A stretch of 64,000 bases of DNA, taken from NCBI GenBank assembly GCA_017938145.1, contig JAGBCB010000036.1, positions 1 to 64,000 on the forward strand. The letters are read 5' to 3'. The position numbers and the translations under genes are program-made. Every line of letters starts with the position of its first letter. The stretch's first letter is position 1. This document shows, one piece after another, positions 8,728 through 17,660 of this stretch. Under the pieces are notes generated by a model that worked only from the letters and a program-made list of their open reading frames with translations, was not told the DNA's origin and searched no databases. This DNA is from Lachnospiraceae bacterium. GTDB taxonomy: Bacteria > Bacillota > Clostridia > Lachnospirales > Lachnospiraceae.

Positions 8728-10314
8728 TTGAAAAAATTTGTTATAACAGTTTCATTGATGTTATGTTTATTCACGATTTGCGCAGTGGCGGTAACTTATA
8801 CGGGTATTCAGAAGGCGAAGCAGGAAAGCAAAGACAATTCTTCGCAAGTGACCATTCCTGCAGAAGTACCAACTAAGGTGCAGGCTACACCAACGCCAAG
8901 TCCAACACCGACTCCTGCAGAACAGGGAATCGATTTGTATGGTACCTATGATGAGAATGATTTGATGATTCAGACGCTACTGGCACCTAGAACGGATGAT
9001 ATAGAAATAGAAATTCCACAAATAGAAGGTCTTAAGGATTTGGAGGTTCAGGAAAAAATCAATCAGGATATGTATAACCGGATTGGTATTTTGCTGCGGG
9101 CATATCCGGAGATTAACTACGGAAGTTTTTATGTCAGAGGAAACTTTGCCAATGTTCTTTCTATCAGTTATCATATGGGTGGTGGAGACAGGTATGACCA
9201 ATTATTTCTTAACTACAATCTGGCAACCGGAGAACGGCTGACACTGGAAGATTTATTCTTAAAAGATGCTGATATCACCCAGTGTGTGCGACGTGCTTTT
9301 TATGATATGTTAGCTTTGCGCGATACATATGATATGGAGGGAAATTTCAATGAAATGGTTTCTCCGGATGAAAATGAAGTGTATAAGCTGGTAAAGGGAT
9401 ATATGAATAATGAGGAGCAGGAATTTGTGTTCTCTCCTGCTGAAATCCATTTTTATTATGAAGATTATGTTGCTACGCTGAGTATGTTGGAGGAGGCAGA
9501 ACAGATTGCGGTATATTCCCGATTTGCAACGGAAGAAAGTCTATTTGTAAGAGATGATATTGGTTTTGACAACATCTTTACATGTGCAGATACCCAGTAT
9601 GAGCCGTTCCAAAAAATAGAATACGGATATTTGGAACCGAATTTTTGGTATGATATCACTATCTGGGAGAGCTATTTAGAGGATGATTTTACAGGTGAAA
9701 AAAGAGAAAAGTATCTGGCGGCGGAAGAAGCTTTCTATGCTTCTGCAGAGGAGAGAATTGAGGAATACAGAGAAGTTGCAAAAAATAATCCGGATAAGTT
9801 CTATATTTTGCTATTAAAACCAAATGCATATTTACTGAATTGGTCCGGAAAATATCCCAACATAGCTGAGTTTAACGAACGATATGACATTTATGAAATG
9901 CCAATGGAGGTATATGAAGCCACCTATCGGGACAAATTGATTGCCGCATATCGTTATACGTATTTTGCCATGGCCGGTGGTGCTTACCTTGAGTGGGAAG
10001 AAGGCGATGGAGCTACCCGGCAGATGATAGAACATAGTATGACTTATAATTACATCGCGGGGAAAGAATTAACCGAGCTGGAAGAGGTTTTTCATAAATA
10101 CAGCGGTTACATGGATGTTATTAGAAGCAAAACATGGGATACGTTGGCTTGGAGAGGTGATTATTCCTGGGGGGAAATTTCTGCACTGGTAGATACGCTT
10201 GAGTGCAGGCTGGAAGGAAGCGGTGTATACGTGACAATTCCATCCATAGAAGGTTTTTATTTGTATGTCTTTTTCAGCGAATTTGATGACTCTATGATGA
10301 AAATTTTTGACTAA
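8728..10314 (+). CDS. Membrane-anchored DUF3298-like extracytoplasmic protein
   Basis: About 528 residues. An N-terminal hydrophobic segment (FVITVSLMLCLFTICAVAVT) is followed by a Thr-Pro linker (residues about 55-65) and a large outer domain. The stretch LNYNLATGERLTLEDLF resembles DUF3298/RsiV C-terminal domains, which bind ligands or peptidoglycan fragments in related proteins. I take the TTG at 8728 as start because AGGGAG lies 8 bp upstream; an in-frame GTG at 8719 is the alternative. It sits 19 bp after the ZIP gene and 13 bp before the PstS-like gene, so the three may be co-transcribed. Function unknown. Confidence 0.7.
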   Translation: MKKFVITVSLMLCLFTICAVAVTYTGIQKAKQESKDNSSQVTIPAEVPTKVQATPTPSPTPTPAEQGIDLYGTYDENDLMIQTLLAPRTDDIEIEIPQIEGLKDLEVQEKINQDMYNRIGILLRAYPEINYGSFYVRGNFANVLSISYHMGGGDRYDQLFLNYNLATGERLTLEDLFLKDADITQCVRRAFYDMLALRDTYDMEGNFNEMVSPDENEVYKLVKGYMNNEEQEFVFSPAEIHFYYEDYVATLSMLEEAEQIAVYSRFATEESLFVRDDIGFDNIFTCADTQYEPFQKIEYGYLEPNFWYDITIWESYLEDDFTGEKREKYLAAEEAFYASAEERIEEYREVAKNNPDKFYILLLKPNAYLLNWSGKYPNIAEFNERYDIYEMPMEVYEATYRDKLIAAYRYTYFAMAGGAYLEWEEGDGATRQMIEHSMTYNYIAGKELTELEEVFHKYSGYMDVIRSKTWDTLAWRGDYSWGEISALVDTLECRLEGSGVYVTIPSIEGFYLYVFFSEFDDSMMKIFD

Positions 10315-10327
10315 CGGAGGTGGCAGA

Positions 10328-11329
10328 ATGAAAAAAATAATGATTATTTTAGTAGCACTGCTTGCAGCGGTCGGCGTTGTTTTTGGATGTGTAAACTGGT
10401 ATAAATCTGCAACAGAAGGACTGGATGAGAAGCAAAAGCCTTCGGTAGCACCTACCGTACAGCCAACTGGGTCTGAAGAACCTGCGGTAAGTCCGGCACC
10501 GGAAGCAACGGTTCCGCCAATAAATGAAGAGCCAATCTTTACTTTAAAAGAATATCCAAAGGTGGATGCATCGCTGGCAATTCATCCACTGGTGGACAGT
10601 ATTGCGGCAAACTTTTTGGGCATGAAGGAAAGTGAGTTGGAATTTGAATATACTACCACACGTTCCAGTGAGGTATATCGGAACCTGATTGACGGTAAAG
10701 TGGACGTAATCTTTGCGGCAGAAATATCGGAGGAAGATAAAGAATATGCAAAGCAGCAGGGAGTGAAACTTACCATTATTCCGACCACCAGCTCGGCCTT
10801 TGTATTTATTGTAAATACGGAAAATCCGGTATCCGGGCTGACCTTTGAGCAAATTCAAAAGATTTATACCGGAGAAATAACAAATTGGTCTGAAGTAGGG
10901 GGGAACAACGAGGACATCATTGCGTATCAGCGTCCTACCGGTTCCGGAAGCCAGACAGCCATGCTTTCCCTGGTTATGAAGGAGAAAGAAATTATGGTGC
11001 CGCCGGTAAATCAGATTCGGGGTGAAATGGGAGAACTCATTGATGCCATTGCAGAGTATGACAATGCAAAGAATGCGATTGGATATTCTTACTTTTATTA
11101 TGTAAACACCATGTATAAGCGAGACACCATCAAAATGCTGGCAGTGGACGGGGTGACACCTTCTATCGAAAGTATTAAGAGTGGAGCTTATCCGATTTAT
11201 ACGAATGGATTTATTGTGTACAGAAGCAATGAACCGGAAGACGGAACCGTTATGAAATGGGTAAATGCGGTACTTTCTGAGAGAGGAAGCAGAATTATTG
11301 AAGAGGCAGGATATGTGCCGGTGAAGTAA
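10328..11329 (+). CDS. PstS-like phosphate/anion substrate-binding protein
   Basis: About 333 residues. An N-terminal hydrophobic segment with a lipobox-like FGC is followed by a Pro/Thr/Glu-rich linker and a periplasmic-binding-protein fold. GEITNWSEVGG and QRPTGSGSQT are the hallmark loops of the PstS family, where the Thr-Gly-Ser-Gly turn binds the anion. The start is the ATG at 10328, with GGAGG at 10316-10320. No pstCAB transporter genes follow; the next gene is convergent, so this may be an orphan sensor or binding protein rather than part of a Pst transporter. The Pro-rich linker resembles that of the preceding gene. Confidence 0.82.
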   Translation: MKKIMIILVALLAAVGVVFGCVNWYKSATEGLDEKQKPSVAPTVQPTGSEEPAVSPAPEATVPPINEEPIFTLKEYPKVDASLAIHPLVDSIAANFLGMKESELEFEYTTTRSSEVYRNLIDGKVDVIFAAEISEEDKEYAKQQGVKLTIIPTTSSAFVFIVNTENPVSGLTFEQIQKIYTGEITNWSEVGGNNEDIIAYQRPTGSGSQTAMLSLVMKEKEIMVPPVNQIRGEMGELIDAIAEYDNAKNAIGYSYFYYVNTMYKRDTIKMLAVDGVTPSIESIKSGAYPIYTNGFIVYRSNEPEDGTVMKWVNAVLSERGSRIIEEAGYVPVK

Positions 11330-11334
11330 AGAGC

Positions 11335-11526
11335 GAGTTATTGTTCACATCATCAAAGTGAATTTGCAAAACTGCCGGCGTTGCCGTCAGACGCTGCTAC
11401 GCAGCTTGATTTTTGCTCATTTTCGTTTGGTGACGTTCTAAAATCAAAAAATAAAAACCGCCAGGTTTACGTGCAAGCACGCAACCGTGGCGGTTGATTT
11501 ATTTTTCGCTTTTGGAACAGTAATTC
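11335..11526. terminator. Convergent-gene spacer with nested terminator hairpin
   Basis: An 8-bp GC-rich stem at 11456-11463/11488-11495, with A- and T-rich flanks, serves as a bidirectional terminator. It is enclosed by a longer-range pairing between 11335-11346 and 11515-11526 (10 of 12 pairs), the two ends of the spacer between opposing stop codons. Nothing coding is visible inside. Confidence 0.65.
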
Positions 11527-12717
11527 TTAATCTGTAAAGTTGTCAAAGTATCCCTGAATTAAGATAATTGGGGTACCCTTATCGCCGGAACCACTGGTTA
11601 AGTCACATAAAGAACCGATCAGGTCTGTTAACTGTCTTGGAGTAGTACCCTGGGAAGCCATGTTACCAACGAGGTTGGAACCTTTTTCCTTGATGCTCTT
11701 GGAGATAGCGTCCTTTAATTCAGCACCGCTTAAGTTCTTGAAGTCGTTATCTGCAAGATACTTTAACTTTAATTCGTTTGGAGTACCAACCAGGCCGCTG
11801 GTGAAAGCAGGGGATACAACCGGGTCAGCCAGTTCCCAAATCTTACCCTGTGGGTCCTTAAATGCGCCGTCGCCGTAAACCATAACTTCTACGTGCTTGT
11901 CAGTCTTCTTTAAGATTTCTGCCTGAATACTTTCTACTAAGTCCTGGCATTCCTGAGGGAAGAGCTTAATCTTATCTTCGGTGGACTTGTTGGAACCAAG
12001 TAAACCGTATTTGGAGTTGAAGCCGCTGCCGTTTACGGAAGCATTTAAAATATCGTCTAAGCCGCAAACAACCTTGGCGCCGTTCTCAAGAAGGATGCGC
12101 TTGGTTCTCTTACGGGTGTGAATGTCACAGTTGATGACGCAGTCAGTGTACTTTAAGATGGTTCTTGGATTATTTGCAAAAACAACTTCAACTTCTGCAC
12201 CTGCTTCGCGGATGATGTCAGAGTAGTATGCTACATAATCAACGCCGGTGAACTCATGAACATTTTCACCAAACAATTCTCTATATTTTTCTAAGGATAA
12301 AACGTCGGAGTAAGGATTGATACCGGCATCGTCTAACTGGTCGTAAGTTAAGAGAGCATTACCAACTTCGTCGCTTGGGTAGCTAAGCATTAACACTACT
12401 TTCTTTGCACCCATTGCAATACCCTTTAAGCAGATTGCAAAACGGTTACGGGATAAAATAGGGAAGATAACACCGATGGTGCCGCCGCCTAATTTTGCCT
12501 TTACGTCAGCCGCAATATCTTCTACGGATGCGTAATTTCCCTGTGCTCTGGCTACGATGGACTCGGTCAGGGCGATAACATCTCTGTCTCTTAAGGAGAA
12601 GCCTTCACTTTCTGCTGCTTCTAATACGCAGTTTACGGTGATGTCAACAAGATTGTCACCTTCTCTGATGATTGGTCCACGGATTCCTCTTGAAATAGTA
12701 CCAACTTTTCTTTCCAT
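11527..12717 (-). CDS. Coenzyme F420-0:L-glutamate ligase family protein (CofE-like)
   Basis: 396 residues from the ATG at 12717, chosen for the GAAGG site 7 bp upstream; an upstream in-frame start lacks one. The protein aligns by eye with the F420_ligase family: RDVIALTESIVARAQGN near the N-terminus, then NCDIHTRKRTKRILLENGA and the central VNGSGFNSKYGLLGSN stretch. In methanogens and actinobacteria CofE adds glutamates to F420-0 using GTP. Lachnospiraceae are not known to make F420 and no cofC, cofD, cofG or cofH gene lies here, so the substrate is probably different. It is a single-gene unit. Confidence 0.8.
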   Translation of the reverse strand: MERKVGTISRGIRGPIIREGDNLVDITVNCVLEAAESEGFSLRDRDVIALTESIVARAQGNYASVEDIAADVKAKLGGGTIGVIFPILSRNRFAICLKGIAMGAKKVVLMLSYPSDEVGNALLTYDQLDDAGINPYSDVLSLEKYRELFGENVHEFTGVDYVAYYSDIIREAGAEVEVVFANNPRTILKYTDCVINCDIHTRKRTKRILLENGAKVVCGLDDILNASVNGSGFNSKYGLLGSNKSTEDKIKLFPQECQDLVESIQAEILKKTDKHVEVMVYGDGAFKDPQGKIWELADPVVSPAFTSGLVGTPNELKLKYLADNDFKNLSGAELKDAISKSIKEKGSNLVGNMASQGTTPRQLTDLIGSLCDLTSGSGDKGTPIILIQGYFDNFTD

Positions 12718-12779
12718 TGTTATACCTTCATTCTTTATAAGATTTGTATTTTGGACTTGTCCCAAAAAAATACAGTAAC

Positions 12780-12808
12780 ATTATACATGGAAGTGTCTTT
12801 TGACGCAA
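12780..12808 (-). promoter_or_regulatory. Promoter of the F420-ligase-like gene
   Basis: On the minus strand TTGCGT (12808-12803), a 17-bp spacer and TATAAT (12785-12780) lie about 60 bp before the start codon. Confidence 0.6.
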
Positions 12809-12860
12809 GCAATTTTTTATGAAAATTAATAATTTTTTGTGGTAAAGTGAAAAAGTGCGT

Positions 12861-12917
12861 ATTTTCGAAAATAATCGAAAATTTACTCTTGAAAAATGTA
12901 CAAAAAAGAGATATACT
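12861..12917 (+). promoter_or_regulatory. Pullulanase promoter with upstream palindrome
   Basis: TTGAAA at 12889-12894, a 17-bp spacer and TATACT at 12912-12917. A perfect 12-bp palindrome, ATTTTCGAAAAT (12861-12872), lies 16 bp before the -35 box and is partly repeated at once (AATCGAAAATT). It is a candidate binding site for a maltose or starch regulator. Confidence 0.6.
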
Positions 12918-12983
12918 ATAATCATTCAGGGCGACAATATGCCCAAACAGACAAAAAAACACTATGAGAGGGGTTTTAAAAGT

Positions 12984-15659
12984 ATGAAGAAACGTATTAT
13001 GGCGTTCCTTGCGGCCCTGGTTATGTTATTATCCTGTGCACCAATGGACAGTGTAATAACCGCGAAGGCTGAAGAGGAAAGAGTAATCAAACTTCATTAT
13101 AACAGACCTGACGGCCAGTATGACGGCTGGAACGTATGGTTCTGGGATGAAGGCGGAGAAGGTAAAGCGTATGAGTTTGCGCTGGAAAACGGTGAAATGG
13201 TAGCTACCAAGGTGATAGCTGAAGATGTAACCAGGGAAGGTTTCATTGTCCGCACCAATGACTGGGCAAAGGATGTGGCGGAAGACCAGTTTATTGAGAT
13301 TCCGGAGCTGGTTTCCGGTACGGTACACGTTTATGTGGAGTCCGGCGTAAAGGGTTATACAAAAGAGTACAGTGAAGATGCGGTAGTTGCGGTAAGAATG
13401 TCCAAGGCACGTTATGACGGCGAAGGAACCATCGTAACTAAGTTCACCGGAGAAATCCAGGCGGATTTAGACACTTACTTTACAGTAACCGGACCAAACG
13501 GTGAGGTCGCTATCAAGGAAGTAAAGAAAGAAGCAAACAATGAGTATCATTTGGTGCTTGCGGAAGAATTAAACGGCAGCAGAAGTTATAAAGTGATTTG
13601 TGAAGGAACGGAGTATAAAGTAGTTATGCCAATCATTTTCTCTACTGAAAAATTTGAAGAAGAATATACATATACCGGCAAAGATTTAGGTGCTACCTAT
13701 ACAAAGGATAAAACATCCTTCCGTGTGTGGGCGCCTACCGCAGATGCAGTGTCTGTAAGATTATATCAGGGCGGCCAGGAAGGCAAGGACGATTTAATCG
13801 AAGAACTTACCATGACTGCAGATGTAAACGGCACCTGGGTGGCTGAAAAGTCCGGCGATTTACACGGTACCTACTATACTTATTTAGTAACTCTCGGTGA
13901 TGTACAGAACGAAGCATGTGACCCTTATGCAAGAACTACCGGTGTTAACGGTAAGCGTGCCATGGTTATCGATTTGGATTCCACCGATCCGGAAGGCTGG
14001 GAAAACGATAAGAATCCAAATGCGGACAAGACCTTCAACGATGCTGTCATTTACGAATTACATGTACGTGATATGTCCATTGATAAGGCGGCAGGTATTA
14101 AGAATCGAGGTAAGTATTTGGCATTCACCGAAACCGGTACAACTAACGCAGAAGGCATTCCGACCGGTATTGACCACATCAAGAATTTAGGTGTTACCCA
14201 TGTTCATCTGCTTCCGGTTTATGACTACGGCTCTGTAGATGAAACCAAGTCCACCGTGCCTCAGTTCAACTGGGGTTACGACCCGGTTAACTATAACGTA
14301 CCGGAAGGTTCTTATTCCACCGACGCTTATAATGGCGAAGTGAGAGTAAAAGAATTCAAGCAGATGGTACAGGCAATGCACAATAACGGCCTCAGCGTTG
14401 TTATGGACGTAGTTTACAATCACGTTTACAGTGCAGCTGACTTCTGTTTCAACAAGATTGTTCCGCAGTACTTCTCCCGTATCGACGAAAACGGTAAGTA
14501 CTCCAACGGCTCCGGCTGCGGTAACGATACTGCTTCCGAGCGCAGCATGGTTAAGAAGTATATTGTAGAGTCTGTTTTATACTGGACAGAAGAATATCAC
14601 ATTGACGGTTTCCGTTTTGACCTGGTGGGTCTTCTTGATACAGAAACGATTAACGAAATCGTAGAAACGGTTCATGCAGTACGTCCTGACGTTGTATTTT
14701 ACGGCGAAGGCTGGAGCATGCAGACCAACGTTACCAAGTTTGGTTATCAGATGGCAACCCAGGTGAATTCCAAAATGACTCCGGGTTTTGCCTACTTTAG
14801 CGACACTATCCGTGATGCCTTAAAGGGCAGCGTATTTAACAACACCGAAAAGGGATTCATCAGCGGTGCAACCGGTAAGGAATCCACACTGGAAAGCTGC
14901 TTCATGGGTCTTGCATATCCATGGTGTTCTTCTCCGACACAGAGCGTTAACTATGCGTCCTGTCACGATAACATGACACTGTTTGACCGTATTGTTAACT
15001 CCACTCCGGATGCATCCAGAGAAGACCAGATTAAGATGAATAACCTGGCAGCGGCGATTTACATGACTTCCCAGGGTATTCCGTTTGTACATGCCGGTGA
15101 AGAAATGCTCCGCTCCAAACCAACCAAGGACGGTGGCTTCGATGAAAACAGTTATGCTTCTCCGGACTCTGTAAACAAGTTAAAGTGGGACGATTTGAAC
15201 AGCAAGGAATATCAGGATGTTTATAAGTATTATCAGGGTCTCATTGCGTTCCGTAAGGAGCATGCAGCTCTCCGTATGACAACCGCAAAGGATGTGAAGG
15301 ACAATATTACTGCCCTGGAAGGCCTTGATAAAAATGTAATGGCATTTCAGATTAACGGTGGCGTGAATGGTGAAGTAGCAGACAATCTGTTTGTTATCTT
15401 CAATGCCAATGAAACCGAAACCGAAGTTACACTTCCGGAAGGCAAGTGGAATGTTTATATCGATGATAAAAATGCTGGCACCGAAGTGTTAAGAAGTGCA
15501 AAGGGCACCGTAAAGGTTGCTCCTATTTCCGCACTGGTTCTCTGCCAGGATGATAATCGGGCACCGGGCGTAAGCGGCGGCGTTCTTGCAGGTATCGGCG
15601 CAGGTTTAATTGCAGCGGCAGGTGCTGTAGCACTGGTACTTAAGAAAAAGAAGAAATAA
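12984..15659 (+). CDS. pulA: Type I pullulanase, secreted and membrane-anchored
   Basis: About 891 residues from the ATG at 12984 (GAGAGGGG upstream; a longer in-frame start lacks a signal peptide). A signal peptide is followed by a CBM41-like starch-binding domain (YDGWNVWFWDEGGEG), a CBM48/N domain and a GH13 barrel. The type I marker YDPVNYNVPEGSYSTD is present, as are DVVYNHVY, the nucleophile Asp in GFRFDLVG (about 546), the acid/base Glu in YGEGW (about 575) and the stabiliser Asp in SCHDNM (about 661). The C-terminus has a hydrophobic helix and a KKKKK stop-transfer, so the enzyme stays on the cell surface. It cleaves alpha-1,6 branches of pullulan, amylopectin or glycogen. No LPXTG motif is seen. 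Confidence 0.95.
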   Translation: MKKRIMAFLAALVMLLSCAPMDSVITAKAEEERVIKLHYNRPDGQYDGWNVWFWDEGGEGKAYEFALENGEMVATKVIAEDVTREGFIVRTNDWAKDVAEDQFIEIPELVSGTVHVYVESGVKGYTKEYSEDAVVAVRMSKARYDGEGTIVTKFTGEIQADLDTYFTVTGPNGEVAIKEVKKEANNEYHLVLAEELNGSRSYKVICEGTEYKVVMPIIFSTEKFEEEYTYTGKDLGATYTKDKTSFRVWAPTADAVSVRLYQGGQEGKDDLIEELTMTADVNGTWVAEKSGDLHGTYYTYLVTLGDVQNEACDPYARTTGVNGKRAMVIDLDSTDPEGWENDKNPNADKTFNDAVIYELHVRDMSIDKAAGIKNRGKYLAFTETGTTNAEGIPTGIDHIKNLGVTHVHLLPVYDYGSVDETKSTVPQFNWGYDPVNYNVPEGSYSTDAYNGEVRVKEFKQMVQAMHNNGLSVVMDVVYNHVYSAADFCFNKIVPQYFSRIDENGKYSNGSGCGNDTASERSMVKKYIVESVLYWTEEYHIDGFRFDLVGLLDTETINEIVETVHAVRPDVVFYGEGWSMQTNVTKFGYQMATQVNSKMTPGFAYFSDTIRDALKGSVFNNTEKGFISGATGKESTLESCFMGLAYPWCSSPTQSVNYASCHDNMTLFDRIVNSTPDASREDQIKMNNLAAAIYMTSQGIPFVHAGEEMLRSKPTKDGGFDENSYASPDSVNKLKWDDLNSKEYQDVYKYYQGLIAFRKEHAALRMTTAKDVKDNITALEGLDKNVMAFQINGGVNGEVADNLFVIFNANETETEVTLPEGKWNVYIDDKNAGTEVLRSAKGTVKVAPISALVLCQDDNRAPGVSGGVLAGIGAGLIAAAGAVALVLKKKKK

Positions 15660-15693
15660 TAAAATAACACCAATTAAATAGTATTAGATTCAT

Positions 15694-15738
15694 ACTCCCG
15701 TAGGTCAGATCAGGTAGGTCTGCTTACGGGAGTTTTTT
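15694..15738 (+). terminator. Terminator of the pullulanase gene
   Basis: A stem of about 15 bp (15694-15709 with 15718-15732) followed by TTTTTT. Confidence 0.85.
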
Positions 15739-15774
15739 GTCGTTTTTTGTTGATAAAATTTTTTATTTTCTCCG

Positions 15775-15830
15775 TTGACATATCATACCTGATGTGATAT
15801 ATTTATCACAAGTGATACAAATATATCACA
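15775..15830 (+). promoter_or_regulatory. Promoter with two tandem palindromic operators (membrane protein/XRE pair)
   Basis: TTGACA (15775-15780), 17 bp, TATATT (15798-15803). Dyad 1, TGTGATA-N4-TATCACA (15793-15810), covers the -10 box. Dyad 2, GTGATA-N6-TATCAC (15812-15829), covers the start point. Their centres are 19 bp apart, close to two helical turns, so both could face the same side of the DNA. The layout suggests autorepression by the XRE protein encoded downstream. Confidence 0.65.
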
Positions 15831-15867
15831 AAAAAGTACAAATAAATCACATGAAGGGTAACAAGTT

Positions 15868-16332
15868 ATGAAAAAGGAAAAGAAAGTATATTCGTTGGTT
15901 ACGAAAGAGGTAATGAATGTAATAACGAGTTTGATGCTTGTTGTGGCAATTATTTTAAAGCTGATTAATCCACAAAATGCAATAGCACAAATAGCAATAA
16001 AAATTTTGGCATATGCGTTTTTGGCAAGTTATTTTGGTATTAACCTGTTCCGGTGTTTTGTGAAATTTGATATAGAGGATGAGGCTGCGGTGGAACATTA
16101 TAACAAGGCTAAAAGAAAAGTCTTTGGGTTTTTATGGGGCTTTTGCTCAGGATTTGGTGCATCAGGAGTAATTGTGCTGTTGATTTTTGAGGCGATAAGA
16201 CCTGAACTTGCAGAAAAATTTGTAGAATTATCGTCATTTACTATCAGCTTCTGGCATTTTTTACTTGTGTATTACCTGATTCAGCTGGCTATTTCTGCAC
16301 TCTTTATTTACTTTGAAAAGAGGGAAGTTTAA
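15868..16332 (+). CDS. Four-helix membrane protein of unknown function
   Basis: 154 residues with membrane segments at about 16-33, 40-58, 86-108 and 123-148 and a charged loop in the middle (FDIEDEAAVEHYNKAKRK). I do not recognise the family beyond the common pairing of small integral membrane proteins with a short XRE regulator in Firmicutes. Its stop overlaps the regulator's start, so the two are translationally coupled and share the operator-bearing promoter upstream. It may be a resistance, immunity or stress membrane protein, but this is inference from layout only. Confidence 0.65.
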   Translation: MKKEKKVYSLVTKEVMNVITSLMLVVAIILKLINPQNAIAQIAIKILAYAFLASYFGINLFRCFVKFDIEDEAAVEHYNKAKRKVFGFLWGFCSGFGASGVIVLLIFEAIRPELAEKFVELSSFTISFWHFLLVYYLIQLAISALFIYFEKREV

Positions 16333-16547
16333 TGGAAGATTTTAGCTTAGAAACCAAAATTAAAGAACTCCGGGCATCCAAAAACCTGAGTCAGGAAGAC
16401 TTAGCTGTTATGGTCAATGTCCGCCGTGAAACCATCGCCCGCCTGGAAAAAGGGATGTATAACCCATCCCTGAAGCTTGCCATGGATATCGCTGCAGTGT
16501 TTGAAAAATCGGTAGAAGAAGTATTCTTCTTTAAAGAGAAAATGTAA
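16332..16547 (+). CDS. Small XRE-family helix-turn-helix regulator
   Basis: 71 residues made almost entirely of one HTH_3 domain (LRASKNLSQEDLAVMVNVRR, then TIARLEKGMYNPSLKLAMDI). Proteins of this size and class (YozG/YgzD type) usually repress their own operon with a membrane protein, as here. Doubled palindromes over the promoter at 15793-15829 are the likely binding sites. The C-terminal EEVFFFKEKM is typical for the group. Confidence 0.9.
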   Translation: MEDFSLETKIKELRASKNLSQEDLAVMVNVRRETIARLEKGMYNPSLKLAMDIAAVFEKSVEEVFFFKEKM

Positions 16548-16551
16548 ATAG

Positions 16552-16776
16552 TTTTTACAACCTACGCAAAAGAGGCTGAGGAAAAATGTTAATGGTTGGC
16601 GTATTTGTATCTAAGTGTCCGACATCTCAGCTGACTGTGTGCGGTCAGGGCAGACGAACAAATTCTAATTTGTTTGTTCTGAACTGAACGTACACTGGTC
16701 AGAGGAGTCAGGCGAACACAGATACAAATACGCCAACCATATCTTTTCCTCAGCCTCTTTATGTAAGCTGTAAAAA
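16552..16776. other. 225-nt rod-like fold-back filling a convergent intergenic region
   Basis: The space between two opposing stop codons forms one long imperfect inverted repeat centred at about 16665.5. Outer arms TTTTTACA (16552-16559) and TGTAAAAA (16769-16776), then AAAGAGGCTGAGG (16569-16581) with CCTCAGCCTCTTT (16748-16760), then ATGGTTGGCGTATTTG... with its complement near 16720-16741, then weaker pairing to CAAATT (16659-16664)/AATTTG (16667-16672) at the apex. It could be a bidirectional terminator, a structured RNA or a MITE-like insertion. Confidence 0.7.
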
Positions 16777-17460
16777 TTATCTGTTATTGATGAGCTTTGT
16801 TAACTCTACAGGATCTACAATCTTGCCATCCTTGTAAACACGCATGTTACCGGAAGCAATTTCGTCGATAAGGATAACTTCGTTGTTGTTGTAACCGAAC
16901 TCGAACTTGATATCCCAAAGGTCAAGGCCGATGCTCTTTAAGTCGTCAGCAACAATCTTTGTAATCTTTAAGGTCTGCTCCTTCATGCTTGCAAACATTT
17001 CTTCGGACATAACGCCAAGAGCTGCAAGACCTTCGCTTGTTACAAGTGGGTCACCCTTTGCGTCGTTTTTGAAAGTACACTCAACGTAGCCACCTTCAAG
17101 TACAGTACCGTCTTCAATATATTCACCGTATCTGCGGATGAAGCTGCCGGTAGCAACTAAACGGCAGATAACTTCAAGACCATGGCCGAAAACTGTTGCA
17201 GGAAGAACTTCCATAGTAGCATTTTCAACATCAGCGCTTACATAGTGAGTCTTGATGCCGGCCTTCTTTAATAATTCGAAGTAGTGAACGGAAGTGATTA
17301 AGTTTGCCTTGCCGATACCTTCGATGGTTAAACCAACGGAGTTTTCGCCCGGATCGAATACGCCGTCTTTGCCGGTGCAATCGTCCTTAAACTTTAACAT
17401 TACATTACCGTTCTCAAGTTCAAATACGTCCTTTGTCTTTCCTTCATACAATTTCTTCAT
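16777..17460 (-). CDS. purC: Phosphoribosylaminoimidazole-succinocarboxamide synthase (SAICAR synthetase)
   Basis: 227 residues, the usual length for bacterial PurC. It opens with [14 protein letters not shown], the ATP-binding start of the family, followed by [10 protein letters not shown] and, near the end, LWDIKFEFG and [12 protein letters not shown]. It joins aspartate to CAIR with ATP to give SAICAR in purine synthesis. I prefer the ATG at 17460, where the GAGG site is 9 bp away, over the ATG at 17466, where it is only 3 bp away. No other purine genes flank it. No purine riboswitch is visible upstream. Confidence 0.96.
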   Translation of the reverse strand: MKKLYEGKTKDVFELENGNVMLKFKDDCTGKDGVFDPGENSVGLTIEGIGKANLITSVHYFELLKKAGIKTHYVSADVENATMEVLPATVFGHGLEVICRLVATGSFIRRYGEYIEDGTVLEGGYVECTFKNDAKGDPLVTSEGLAALGVMSEEMFASMKEQTLKITKIVADDLKSIGLDLWDIKFEFGYNNNEVILIDEIASGNMRVYKDGKIVDPVELTKLINNR

Positions 17461-17660
17461 GGTCATTTACCTCGCTTTTTGACTGTTTGAATTGAATTAT
17501 GAACAAAAATACTTGTCCATTTTATTTAACAGAAAAAGAGTACCACATTTTTTTTTAGATGGCAATATTTTTTTTATGATGTTTTTTATTAACGCTATTT
17601 ATAATACGGTCGAATTATGATAAAATAGAGATAATTAATTAAGAAAGTGGGGGTTGGTGT

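Noticed and set aside
15793-15829. TGTGATA...TATCACA dyads as CRP sites, or shared with the MarR site
   Set aside because: Spacers differ (4 and 6 versus 1 bp) and no CRP-type regulator is nearby; similarity to the MarR palindrome is likely chance.
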